NCBI GenBank assembly: GCA_023415545.1
Contig: JAEZKJ010000086.1
Location: 1 to 12,032, forward strand
DNA from: Bacteroidota bacterium
Lineage (GTDB): Bacteria > Bacteroidota > Bacteroidia > Bacteroidales > Bacteroidaceae
Direction of reading: 5' to 3'
DNA: 12,032 nucleotides
Shown here: piece by piece, positions 1 through 7,271 of the stretch
Position numbering within the stretch: the first letter of the stretch is position 1
Layout of the letters: each line of letters begins with the position of its first letter
Notes under the pieces: generated by a model
What the model saw: only the letters and a program-made list of their open reading frames with translations
Told to the model about the DNA's origin: nothing
Databases searched by the model: none
Made by a program: the position numbers and the translations under genes

Positions 1-53
1 CTGCTCTATTCATATTCTCAATTATGAAGAGACTTGAAAAAGTTGCTAAGTAA
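1..53 (+). CDS. C-terminal tail of an upstream protein, possibly a membrane protein (partial)
   Basis: An open frame enters from the left edge and ends at TAA 51-53, encoding the last 16 residues, ALFIFSIMKRLEKVAK. A short hydrophobic stretch followed by a basic tail would fit the end of a last membrane helix and its cytoplasmic tail, as in many transporters, but 16 residues cannot identify a family. A strong hairpin terminator starts 21 bases after the stop, which supports this as the end of a real gene. The other two forward frames also close within 36 bases, so the choice of frame rests only on composition and on the distance to the terminator. Confidence 0.45.
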   Translation, partial: ALFIFSIMKRLEKVAK

Positions 54-74
54 ACAGTAATATATACAACTTAT

Positions 75-107
75 AAAAGGTTCGGCGTTATGTCGAACCT
101 TTTTTTT
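75..107 (+). terminator. Rho-independent terminator after the left-edge gene
   Basis: A 10-bp perfect stem (aaaaggttcg at 75-84, cgaacctttt at 94-103) closes a 9-base loop and runs into eight T residues at 100-107. This is a classic intrinsic terminator for the + strand gene ending at 53. Confidence 0.85.
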
Positions 108-237
108 GTAAACACTCTTTGTATCAATAGTTTAAATAATAGCAACACTATAATTATTATTTTTATACATCCCTTTGATTTATGAAATAAAATACCAATA
201 TTTATACTGATTATTTTAGATAATATATAAAATAAAC

Positions 238-245
238 TACATTTG
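238..245 (+). promoter_or_regulatory. Bacteroidota -7 element for the kinase pair
   Basis: TACATTTG matches the Bacteroidota -7 consensus TAnnTTTG exactly. About 20 bases upstream only a T-rich stretch (214-217) could serve as the -33 element, so that half is weak. Initiation about 7 bases downstream would leave a leader of roughly 17 bases before the ATG at 269. Confidence 0.45.
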
Positions 246-268
246 TATAATAACGCAAGAACTAATAA

Positions 269-1378
269 ATGATTTTAAATAATAGGAATATTGGTATATT
301 TCTTTTATCACTCTTTACAATTGCATTTGTTAACATCAAAGCCCAAAACAGCAATATTGAAAAACAGTATTACCAAGATAGTATTTCACTAGAGAAATAC
401 AAGCTTATGTTAAAAGAGGATAAGTTTGACTCTATTGGTATTGAATTATCTAATATTGACAATGCCGGTAAAGTTACATCCATATATAACTATAATGAAA
501 GTATGGAAGATCTTCGACACAATTATGACCTGCAAACTTTGGAATTAGAGAATTCCATCAGAAATAATGAGGAGAGAGAAAAAATAATCACCTGTATTAT
601 TATATCCATTATAATAACATCAATATCATCTATATTACTTTATGCTCAAAATAGAAAATTAAATAGAGTACGTGAAAAATGGAGAGTGATGCAAATTTCT
701 GCAGAGATTGCTCTAAGAAATAAAAGTACAATGCTTTCGAACATGAGTCATGAAATAAAAACTCCATTAAATGCACTTATAGGTTTTTCAGATATTATAT
801 CTGACTCAGATTATCTTGATGAAGATGCCATTCAAGAGTGTAATGAAATTATAAAACTAAACTCATCTCTTTTACAAAATCTAATTAATGATGTCATAGA
901 TATGTCTAGACTTAATATAAACGATTTACGGGTCAATATTAAAGCTTGCGACTTAATAGACATATGTAGGAAAACAATAAATACTTTACAACATATAAAA
1001 CAGTGTGATGCAGAAATATTTTTGGAAACAGATTTAAATAGATTAATAATTAGAACTGATGCTGCAAGGATACAACAGGTATTGATTAATCTTCTTGTTA
1101 ATGCTACTAAATTCTGCAAACATGGAAAGATAATATTAAAAGTTGAGCTAGATAATGATATTGTTTATGTATCCGTCACTGATACAGGTACAGGAATACC
1201 TTTAGATAAACAACATTTAGTTTTTGAAAGATTTGCCAAAGTAGATGAAGAGAGCCATGGAACAGGATTAGGCTTATCTATCTGTAAACTTATAATAACC
1301 GAGTTAAAAGGAAAGATTTGGGTTGATTCAACCTATAATGATGGAGCAAGATTTATTTTTACTTTACCCATTATATAA
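269..1378 (+). CDS. Membrane sensor histidine kinase, catalytically complete but with a short periplasmic region
   Basis: 369 residues. An N-terminal signal or anchor helix (about 8-25) is followed by only about 80 periplasmic residues, with a likely helical stretch just before the membrane helix (about 106-126). No HAMP or TPR domain is visible. The dimerisation domain carries the H-box SHEIKTPLN with phosphoacceptor His161. The ATPase domain shows the N-box (LINLLVNATKF, Asn278), G1 (DTGTGIP, 305-311), F-box (FERF, 319-322) and G2 (GTGLGLSI, 331-338). It should therefore autophosphorylate and pass phosphate to a response regulator, but none is encoded here. Bacteroidota kinases of this type usually have periplasmic TPRs before the membrane helix; here that part appears trimmed away. 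It ends 6 bases before the TPR-containing pseudokinase gene, so co-transcription is very likely. Confidence 0.93.
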   Translation: MILNNRNIGIFLLSLFTIAFVNIKAQNSNIEKQYYQDSISLEKYKLMLKEDKFDSIGIELSNIDNAGKVTSIYNYNESMEDLRHNYDLQTLELENSIRNNEEREKIITCIIISIIITSISSILLYAQNRKLNRVREKWRVMQISAEIALRNKSTMLSNMSHEIKTPLNALIGFSDIISDSDYLDEDAIQECNEIIKLNSSLLQNLINDVIDMSRLNINDLRVNIKACDLIDICRKTINTLQHIKQCDAEIFLETDLNRLIIRTDAARIQQVLINLLVNATKFCKHGKIILKVELDNDIVYVSVTDTGTGIPLDKQHLVFERFAKVDEESHGTGLGLSICKLIITELKGKIWVDSTYNDGARFIFTLPII

Positions 1379-1384
1379 AAGAGT

Positions 1385-3358
1385 ATGTTTAGAGTTGTAA
1401 TTTTATCTTTATGCTATATATTTAGTAATATAAATATAATAATAGCATCAAATATTGATTATAATCATAATGATGTTCTCTTCTTTGACAGTATAGCAAA
1501 TGAGATAGAAAAAATACAATTAGATAAAGATAGAATTGAATATACTCTGGAGCTTTTAAATAATTATAATTCAAAGAAAGAGTCAGATATTTTATTAAAT
1601 ATTCTCAGAAAAGACGCTCTAAAAATTCAAGATAAATATTACCTGCAACAACTATACTTTTATGAAATTATTGCAGGAAAACGTGATAACGATCTCAAAA
1701 AAGCTAAAATATATCTCGATAAAATAAAATCTTTATGCGGAACTGAAGATGATTATATTTTATATTTCAACTCTCTCTCATTAATTGTTCATGAAACTGT
1801 TTTTAACAGAGACTATGAGGAGGCATATAATATTATTCAAAAAGGGAAAATGCTCTCTCAAGAACTAAACAACAAAAAAATAGATTATATACTCATAAAA
1901 TGCCTTGTCTATTTCTATAATGACACCGAAAACTTTGAAAAACTTAAGGAACTTCTACTTGTAACATTAAAAGATCCAAAACTTGACCCAATTAATAAAA
2001 GGGAACTTTATGGTTATCTCGCTAATGCTTATAAAATGAGCAAGGAGTATGATAAAGCATTGATGTCTATTGAAAAATCACTCGTTTATAGCTTAAATCA
2101 AAAAAACAGTATCAACTACTCAATGATTTATCAATCAGCCAATGTGAATAAGTTGGGCATTTTATTACTTATGAACGATATTGCCAATGCTAAAAAGGTG
2201 ATTGATATAATAGATAATAAAACTGATACTACATCTATGAATAAAGTATCAAGGTTTAATTATATGATAAATCTTGCTAAGTATAATTATATTATAAAAG
2301 ATTATGATAAAGCATTAAAATCATTGAGAAGACTGAATACTAAAAAGATGTACCGATCGCCATATCTTACCAAACAATATTATACTGCTTCTATATTATT
2401 TGCAAAAGGAGAGAAGAAGGAGGGGGCTGCACTCTTTGTAAAAACTTTAGAAGAGTCTTTAGAGTATAAGACAAAACTTATACAATCGCAAAGAGAACTT
2501 AGCCAGACAAACACAAAAATACAACATATGCTTTATGAAAAGGAGAGAAATGAAGAGCGAAAAATGAATACATCAATATTCTTCGGTACATTTTTTCTTT
2601 TAATTATTGCTATCAGCATATATAGATTCTACAGTGTTGGCAAAGAGCTGAAAAAGACTTTAGATGCCACTCAAAAGGCTGCTATCATTGCCAGAGATAA
2701 CGATCTGGAGAAAGATAATTTCTTACAAACAATGACTCAAGATATAGAAATCCCATTAAATAATGTGAACAAGTTAACCGAACTACTTTCAAATAAAGAT
2801 GCAGTATCGGAAGATGAAAAAAGAAAGTATTCTACTCAGATAAAACAAAGCTCAAAAAAACTTTTAAATCTTATAACCAATATACTCGAACTTTCAAGAC
2901 TTGAATCAGGCATGATGAGATATACTATCGATTATTTCGATTTAGTTACTTTATGCAAAGAGAATATCAGTAAAGCTCTATTCAAGAACCCTTTGGTAAA
3001 TATTAATTTTATTTGTTCACTCGAAAATCTCTTCATAAAAGGTGACAATGCAAAATTCAGTAAATTAATATACTCATTACTTACTGCTTCGACTAATATT
3101 GAAAAGGATATATCTATGACATTTACTCTTATAGCTATAGAAAAAAGTATGTTTTGTATAAAAATTGAAGGTTCACCATTAATACTTCCTTTTATAGATG
3201 CTAAAGAGCAAAACATACAAAATCAAATCAATTCACTGTTTGTGGAGATATTTAATGGTAGTTACTATTTGGAGAGAAACAGGATAGTTATTACTATGCC
3301 AACAAATAATATTCCCGATGATATTATTATTGAAATTGACAACACTATGAGGGCATAA
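1385..3358 (+). CDS. TPR-containing histidine kinase homologue with lost catalytic motifs (pseudokinase)
   Basis: 657 residues. A signal peptide (about 1-21) is followed by a long helical periplasmic region with TPR-like units, clearest at about 205-235 (RELYGYLANAYKMSKEYDKA) and 290-320. A coiled region (about 360-392), one membrane helix (about 396-414) and a kinase-like cytoplasmic part follow. The dimerisation region is recognisable (FLQTMTQDIEIPLNNV, then NILELSRLESG), but the H-box reads TQDIEIPLN: the phosphoacceptor His is Gln452. The N-box position reads SLLTASTN with Thr567 for the key Asn, and no glycine-rich G1 or G2 box remains before the terminal ITMP strand. It probably cannot autophosphorylate or bind ATP normally. 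The frame is long and uninterrupted, which argues against random decay. The gene starts 6 bases after an active kinase that lacks TPRs. The likely role is a sensor partner for that kinase, which is inference. Confidence 0.9.
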   Translation: MFRVVILSLCYIFSNINIIIASNIDYNHNDVLFFDSIANEIEKIQLDKDRIEYTLELLNNYNSKKESDILLNILRKDALKIQDKYYLQQLYFYEIIAGKRDNDLKKAKIYLDKIKSLCGTEDDYILYFNSLSLIVHETVFNRDYEEAYNIIQKGKMLSQELNNKKIDYILIKCLVYFYNDTENFEKLKELLLVTLKDPKLDPINKRELYGYLANAYKMSKEYDKALMSIEKSLVYSLNQKNSINYSMIYQSANVNKLGILLLMNDIANAKKVIDIIDNKTDTTSMNKVSRFNYMINLAKYNYIIKDYDKALKSLRRLNTKKMYRSPYLTKQYYTASILFAKGEKKEGAALFVKTLEESLEYKTKLIQSQRELSQTNTKIQHMLYEKERNEERKMNTSIFFGTFFLLIIAISIYRFYSVGKELKKTLDATQKAAIIARDNDLEKDNFLQTMTQDIEIPLNNVNKLTELLSNKDAVSEDEKRKYSTQIKQSSKKLLNLITNILELSRLESGMMRYTIDYFDLVTLCKENISKALFKNPLVNINFICSLENLFIKGDNAKFSKLIYSLLTASTNIEKDISMTFTLIAIEKSMFCIKIEGSPLILPFIDAKEQNIQNQINSLFVEIFNGSYYLERNRIVITMPTNNIPDDIIIEIDNTMRA

Positions 3359-3413
3359 AAAATCCACTTTATCATTTTAACCATTTCAGATATATATGAT
3401 AAAGTGGATTTTT
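3358..3413. terminator. Bidirectional hairpin terminator between convergent genes
   Basis: The arms 3358-3375 and 3396-3413 are perfectly complementary over 18 bp around a 20-base loop. A-rich and T-rich ends give a U-tract in both directions. It sits between the pseudokinase stop (3356-3358) and the stop of the minus-strand peptidase (3426), and so should serve both transcripts. Confidence 0.85.
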
Positions 3414-3425
3414 CGTTTTATGAAA

Positions 3426-5537
3426 TTATTTTAAACCTCTATTCTTTAATAATGGTTCTGTATTTGGACTCTTACCACGGAAATTAACATACATATCCAT
3501 AGCATCATCAATAGCCCCCGGAGTAAGTACATATTTGCGGAACTTCTGAGCAACATCTTGATTAAACAAATTTCCAGTTTCCTTAAATGCTTGGAAAGCA
3601 TCAGCATCAAGAACCTCAGCCCATATATAACTATAATATCCGGCTGTATAACCTCCACCCATTGTGTGATTAAAATAGGTTGAACGATAACGAGAAGGGA
3701 TTTGAGACAATAATCCTCTTTTACCTAACGTTTGATTTTCGAAGGCTATCACATCCATCTTTTCAGGTGTAGTTTTTATAACATGATAGTCCATATCCAA
3801 AAGTGAAGCTGCCAAGTACTCTGTTGTTGCAAATCCTTGTCCATATTTACCACTCTTATCCATCTTCTCAACAAGTTCTTTAGGCATCGTCTCACCACTC
3901 TTATAATGTTTAGCATATACAGCCAATACTTCAGGTTCAAATGTCCAGTGCTCCATAATCTGTGAAGGAAGCTCTACGAAATCACGAGGAACTTCACCAA
4001 CACCACTATAATGTACATCCTTGAATAAAGAGTGTATACCATGACCAAATTCATGGAATAGTGTCAAAGCATCGTCTACAGATAAAAGAGATGGTTCATC
4101 AGCAGTAGGTTTATTGAAATTTAATACAATAGTAACAACAGGTGCTACCTTTTTACCATCTACATATTTCTGCTCACGGTATGTACCACACCATGCGCCA
4201 CCACGTTTACTTGCTCGAGTGAAGTAGTCAAAATATACAACACCAAGATGGGTTCCATCTGAATCTTTGCACTCATAAGCCTCACAATCAGGATGGGGAA
4301 GAGGGATATCCTTAATAGGATTCATTGTAATACCATATAATTTGTTGGCTACATAGAATAATCCACTTCTTACATTTTCAAGCTGCAGATAAGGACGAAT
4401 TTCATTCTCATCAAGATTAAATTTAGCTCTCTTTGCTCTGTCAGTATAGTAACGCCAGTCCCAACCTTGAGCTGTGAAATTGCCACCATCTTTTTTTATC
4501 TCAGCATTAATATCAGCTAATTCCTCATTAGCTTTATCAATAGCGGGTTTCCAAATCTGATCCAGGAGATCATATACATTTTTCTCATTCTTAGCCATTC
4601 TATCTTCCAAAACAAAAGCTGCATAATCGCTATAGCCCATCAACTTCGCTTTTTCAAGACGAGCGGCGATAAGTTTGTTTACTATCTCACCATTATCATT
4701 CTCATTCTTGTTATTTCCACGATTGATATAACCTTTAAATATCTTTTCTCTAAGTTCTCTATTATCAGCGTATTGTAGGAATGGCATTACACTTGGATTC
4801 TGGAGAGTGAAAACCCATTTTCCATCCTCTCCAAACTCTTTTGCTGTTTGTGCTGCACTATTTATTAAAGATTGTGGAAGTCCTGCTAGGTCCTCTTTTT
4901 TATCTATGACAAGTTTAAAAGCGTTTGTCTCTTTAAGTGCATTCTGTCCAAAAGTCACCTCTAAAAGTGAAATCTCACTATTTAGTTCACGTAATCTTTG
5001 TTGGCTCTTTTCATCAAGATTAGCTCCACCACGAACAAAACTTTTATAACAATTATCAAGCAGCTTCATCTGCTCCTTGTCAAGATTTAATGAGTCGCGT
5101 TTATTATAAACATCTTTAATTCTTGCAAAAAGTTTAGGGTTTAGAGCAATGTCATCATTATGTTTTGATACCATAGGAGATAGTTCTTGGCTTAATTTAT
5201 CCATAGCTTCATTGGCATCTACATCAAATTGTAGATAAGCCACTGAGAGAATGTTAACAAGCGAAGATCCACTTCTATCGAACGCAGCAATAGTATTTTC
5301 AAAATTTGGAGATTCACTATTATTAATTATTGCCTCGATTTCATTTTTGTGCTCTGCCATAGCTTTCTCAACAGCAGGTTTGTAGTGACTTATCTGAATT
5401 TTATCAAATGGAGGTACATTGAATGGAGTATTATACTCACTTAAAAATGGGTTCAGATTATCATCGCCGCCCTTTTTATTAGTTGCGCATCCGCTTAGCA
5501 GAGAAACAATTACGGCAGCATAAAAAATGTTTTTCAT
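3426..5537 (-). CDS. dcp: Secreted M3-family zinc metallopeptidase, Dcp-type peptidyl-dipeptidase lipoprotein
   Basis: 703 residues, close to the usual length of peptidyl-dipeptidase Dcp plus a lipoprotein signal. The N-terminus MKNIFYAAVIVSLLSGC ends in a lipobox with lipidated Cys17, so the enzyme is exported and membrane-anchored, unlike cytoplasmic E. coli Dcp. The zinc site is HEFGH at 495-499 with catalytic Glu496. The third ligand is probably Glu522 in RDFVELPSQIMEHW, a context that closely matches Dcp. A Gly/Tyr-rich substrate-binding segment follows (HTMGGGYTAGYYSYIWAE, about 624-641). Dcp enzymes release C-terminal dipeptides from oligopeptides, here probably during peptide scavenging at the envelope. 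The gene is monocistronic: it converges on the kinase operon and diverges from the oxidoreductase gene. Family assignment is secure; the exact specificity (Dcp versus oligopeptidase A-like) is inferred. Confidence 0.95.
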   Translation of the reverse strand: MKNIFYAAVIVSLLSGCATNKKGGDDNLNPFLSEYNTPFNVPPFDKIQISHYKPAVEKAMAEHKNEIEAIINNSESPNFENTIAAFDRSGSSLVNILSVAYLQFDVDANEAMDKLSQELSPMVSKHNDDIALNPKLFARIKDVYNKRDSLNLDKEQMKLLDNCYKSFVRGGANLDEKSQQRLRELNSEISLLEVTFGQNALKETNAFKLVIDKKEDLAGLPQSLINSAAQTAKEFGEDGKWVFTLQNPSVMPFLQYADNRELREKIFKGYINRGNNKNENDNGEIVNKLIAARLEKAKLMGYSDYAAFVLEDRMAKNEKNVYDLLDQIWKPAIDKANEELADINAEIKKDGGNFTAQGWDWRYYTDRAKRAKFNLDENEIRPYLQLENVRSGLFYVANKLYGITMNPIKDIPLPHPDCEAYECKDSDGTHLGVVYFDYFTRASKRGGAWCGTYREQKYVDGKKVAPVVTIVLNFNKPTADEPSLLSVDDALTLFHEFGHGIHSLFKDVHYSGVGEVPRDFVELPSQIMEHWTFEPEVLAVYAKHYKSGETMPKELVEKMDKSGKYGQGFATTEYLAASLLDMDYHVIKTTPEKMDVIAFENQTLGKRGLLSQIPSRYRSTYFNHTMGGGYTAGYYSYIWAEVLDADAFQAFKETGNLFNQDVAQKFRKYVLTPGAIDDAMDMYVNFRGKSPNTEPLLKNRGLK

Positions 5538-5565
5538 TACTTCTTAGTTTTTAAATATTTTGATA

Positions 5566-5573
5566 CAAAAATA
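5566..5573 (-). promoter_or_regulatory. Bacteroidota -7 element for the M3 peptidase gene
   Basis: On the minus strand this reads TATTTTTG, an exact TAnnTTTG match. Initiation about 7 bases downstream would leave roughly 20 bases before the ATG at 5537. No good TTTG -33 element is visible at the expected distance. Confidence 0.45.
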
Positions 5574-5657
5574 AATATTGTTTATTAATAACATAACTTT
5601 TTATTAATATTCATTGTTATATTATTAATATTACGAATTATAACCAAAAGAGTAAAT

Positions 5658-6212
5658 ATGAAGAAGACAACAATTATTTTAGCGCATTCAGACTATAGCA
5701 ATTCAATAGCTAATAAGACTATAGTTGATGCTGTTCTGCAAGAGTTTCCTGATATAACAGTAAGAAATCTTGGTGAACTATATCCTGATTTTAATATTGA
5801 TGTATTTGCAGAGCAGGACAATCTTGTAAATTCTGACATCATTATCTTCCAATTCCCGGTAAACTGGTATAATGTCCCAGCACTATTAAAACAGTGGTTA
5901 GACAAAGTTCTAACACATGGTTTTGCTTATGGAACAGGCGGGGATAAGTTAGAAGGTAAAACTTTATTGGTTAGCTGTACAGCTGGTGGAGATAAGTTAG
6001 CTTATACTCCTATAGGTTCAGCACATTTTAAAATAGATCATTTCTTCCACAATCTTGAAGCAACAGCATACTTCTGCGGAATGAAATATGCTGATCCAAT
6101 ATTTGGTTTTAACTATCTATATATTCCCGGTGTTGTAAACAGCATTGAAACTGTTAGAGATAGGGCAATGCTTCAGGCTGATAAATTAATAGCTGAGATA
6201 AAAAAGATATAA
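5658..6212 (+). CDS. NAD(P)H-dependent oxidoreductase, Flavodoxin_2 fold (KefF/MdaB-like quinone reductase)
   Basis: 184 residues, the normal length for single-domain flavodoxin-2 quinone reductases. The N-terminal beta strand TTIILAHSDYSNS is followed by the family signature DIIIFQFPVNWYNVPALLKQ (60-79) and then WLDKVLTHGFAYGTGG (80-95), which in this family packs around the flavin and quinone. A TAGG segment lies near residue 113. No signal peptide is present, so it is cytosolic. Such enzymes reduce quinones or similar electrophiles in two-electron steps with FMN or FAD. It diverges from the peptidase gene across a 120-base spacer and is followed by a hairpin terminator, so it is probably transcribed alone. 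No KefB/KefC potassium antiporter gene is adjacent, so a KefF role is not supported. The substrate is unknown. Confidence 0.92.
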   Translation: MKKTTIILAHSDYSNSIANKTIVDAVLQEFPDITVRNLGELYPDFNIDVFAEQDNLVNSDIIIFQFPVNWYNVPALLKQWLDKVLTHGFAYGTGGDKLEGKTLLVSCTAGGDKLAYTPIGSAHFKIDHFFHNLEATAYFCGMKYADPIFGFNYLYIPGVVNSIETVRDRAMLQADKLIAEIKKI

Positions 6213-6285
6213 TATAAAGAATAATAGTGTAATTACTGTTTAATTTAAATGATAAAAAGAGACTCACTTAAAAGTCTACTTTTAA

Positions 6286-6329
6286 AAGGAAATATCCCTG
6301 CTAGTGTATTCTAGTAGGGATATTTCCTT
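6286..6329. terminator. Hairpin terminator between convergent genes
   Basis: The arms 6286-6304 and 6311-6329 pair over 19 bp with one G-U wobble around a 6-base loop. It lies 73 bases after the oxidoreductase stop and 61 bases beyond the stop of the minus-strand DUF2752 gene. The U-tract is better on the minus strand (CCTTTTAAA) than on the plus strand (CCTTGTTTA), so termination may be stronger for the minus transcript. A small AT-only inverted repeat (6366-6374 with 6384-6392) overlaps the DUF2752 stop. Confidence 0.75.
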
Positions 6330-6390
6330 GTTTATATGACTTATTAGTCAGTTAAAACATAAAATAAAATTAATATTATAAAGATTAATT

Positions 6391-6771
6391 TTAGACATTA
6401 AAAATGATCCTAATAATCCACCAACTAAAAAACAGAATTATATATAATATTAAAACTTTTCTACTATATAAAACTCTATTTAATTTATCCAATTTGCCAT
6501 TTATGTTGTACCATTTACCCACAACTGCTAAAAAAACATAGGGAATAGATATCAGCAAGAAAGGGTTTACACATAAAGCGTTAAAAAAATCACCTGTTAA
6601 GAATAAATGCAAGAAGCGTTGAATTCCACAAGATGGGCAATATGTTCCTGTTAATAACCACCAAGGACACTTAGGAATACATAAATAATTAATTGGAGAT
6701 ATATGATAATAAACAATACCGATGCATAGTACAAGCATCGGTATCATTACACGAATTATGTTTTGACGCAT
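6391..6771 (-). CDS. DUF2752 family small membrane protein
   Basis: 126 residues from the ATG at 6771. The DUF2752 hallmark is clear: CPWWLLTGTYCPSCGIQR, followed by HLFLTGDFFNALCVNP, with the CPxCG cysteines at 45 and 48 and Arg52. Membrane helices lie at about 8-24, 67-84 and 106-124. The function of the family is unknown; the paired cysteines suggest metal binding or a disulfide. A longer frame starting at TTG 6801 would add 10 residues and overlap the upstream gene by 11 bases; I prefer ATG, which leaves a 19-base gap. It directly follows the CD225 gene on the same strand with no promoter or terminator between, so the two form an operon. The C-terminal helix ends almost at the stop, leaving no cytoplasmic domain. 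Confidence 0.88.
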   Translation of the reverse strand: MRQNIIRVMIPMLVLCIGIVYYHISPINYLCIPKCPWWLLTGTYCPSCGIQRFLHLFLTGDFFNALCVNPFLLISIPYVFLAVVGKWYNINGKLDKLNRVLYSRKVLILYIILFFSWWIIRIIFNV

Positions 6772-6790
6772 TATTAATAATGAGACAGTT

Positions 6791-7069
6791 TTAATAAGCA
6801 ATTGCCCCTACGGTCCCTACAGCCAATACTACACAAACAATAATATATAATACTACAACAATAGCTGATATTACTGCTCCCCAAATGGAATACATTTTTG
6901 CGTCATTAGCTGCTTTTTGAGCTTCATATTCACGTCCTTGACTCCAAAGCTTTTCAACTGATGTAGCTTTTATTATCGCCACTATACCTAAAGGAAGACA
7001 ACATAAAATAGTACATAAAATCGCCCAAACTAAATTTGAATCAGGGCAATATTTATTTTGTTCATTCAT
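6791..7069 (-). CDS. CD225/dispanin family membrane protein
   Basis: 92 residues. The segment SNLVWAILCTILCCLPLGIV (11-30) followed by AIIKATSVEKLWSQG matches the CD225/dispanin domain, the family that includes vertebrate IFITM proteins. It has a re-entrant or first helix at about 13-33 with the conserved Cys-Cys pair at 23-24, a short polar loop (YEAQKAANDAKMYS) and a second helix at about 60-88. Bacterial members are small membrane proteins of unknown role; the cysteine pair corresponds in position to the palmitoylated pair in IFITMs, but lipidation in bacteria is not established. It is the first gene of a two-gene unit with a DUF2752 protein downstream, and a good -7 element lies 27 bases before its ATG. 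Confidence 0.88.
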   Translation of the reverse strand: MNEQNKYCPDSNLVWAILCTILCCLPLGIVAIIKATSVEKLWSQGREYEAQKAANDAKMYSIWGAVISAIVVVLYIIVCVVLAVGTVGAIAY

Positions 7070-7095
7070 AAGTTTAAAGATTTAATATATTATTA

Positions 7096-7103
7096 CAAAT
7101 ATA
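7096..7103 (-). promoter_or_regulatory. Bacteroidota -7 element for the CD225-DUF2752 operon
   Basis: The minus strand reads TATATTTG, an exact TAnnTTTG match. Predicted initiation near 7089 gives a leader of about 20 bases before the ATG at 7069. The -33 region is only T-rich (GGTTTTA). Confidence 0.45.
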
Positions 7104-7271
7104 TATTTTTTTTATTTAAAACCATCTTTTTATAAAGAGAATAAGAAGTGTTTTAAAACAACTTATCATGTACATACCAAAACTAATTTAGGATTAAAAC
7201 TTTTTAGAGTAAAATTGGTTAGGATTAAAGAAACAAACTGTAAACTCTTTCCAGTACACATCACTCTTCGA

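Noticed and set aside
832..1119. 95-codon minus-strand frame inside the first kinase gene
   Set aside because: It lies opposite the conserved dimerisation and ATPase domains and has typical shadow composition.
2932..3216. 94-codon minus-strand frame inside the pseudokinase gene
   Set aside because: It is antisense to the degenerate ATPase region, with no start context and no homology recognised.
1385..3358. Calling the second kinase gene a pseudogene
   Set aside because: There is no stop or frameshift in 657 codons and the signal peptide, TPRs and membrane helix are intact, so a functional non-catalytic protein is more likely.
4807..5049. 80-codon plus-strand frame inside the peptidase gene
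   Set aside because: It is antisense to a well-conserved M3 peptidase, with Ser/Leu/Phe-rich shadow composition.
5594..5601. TAACTTTT as a promoter for the oxidoreductase gene
   Set aside because: It matches TAnnTTTG at seven of eight positions but has no -33 partner and lies over 50 bases from the ATG in very AT-rich DNA; too weak to list.
5658..6212. KefF ancillary subunit of a potassium efflux system
   Set aside because: The sequence is KefF/MdaB-like, but no KefB or KefC gene is adjacent, so only the general oxidoreductase family is called.
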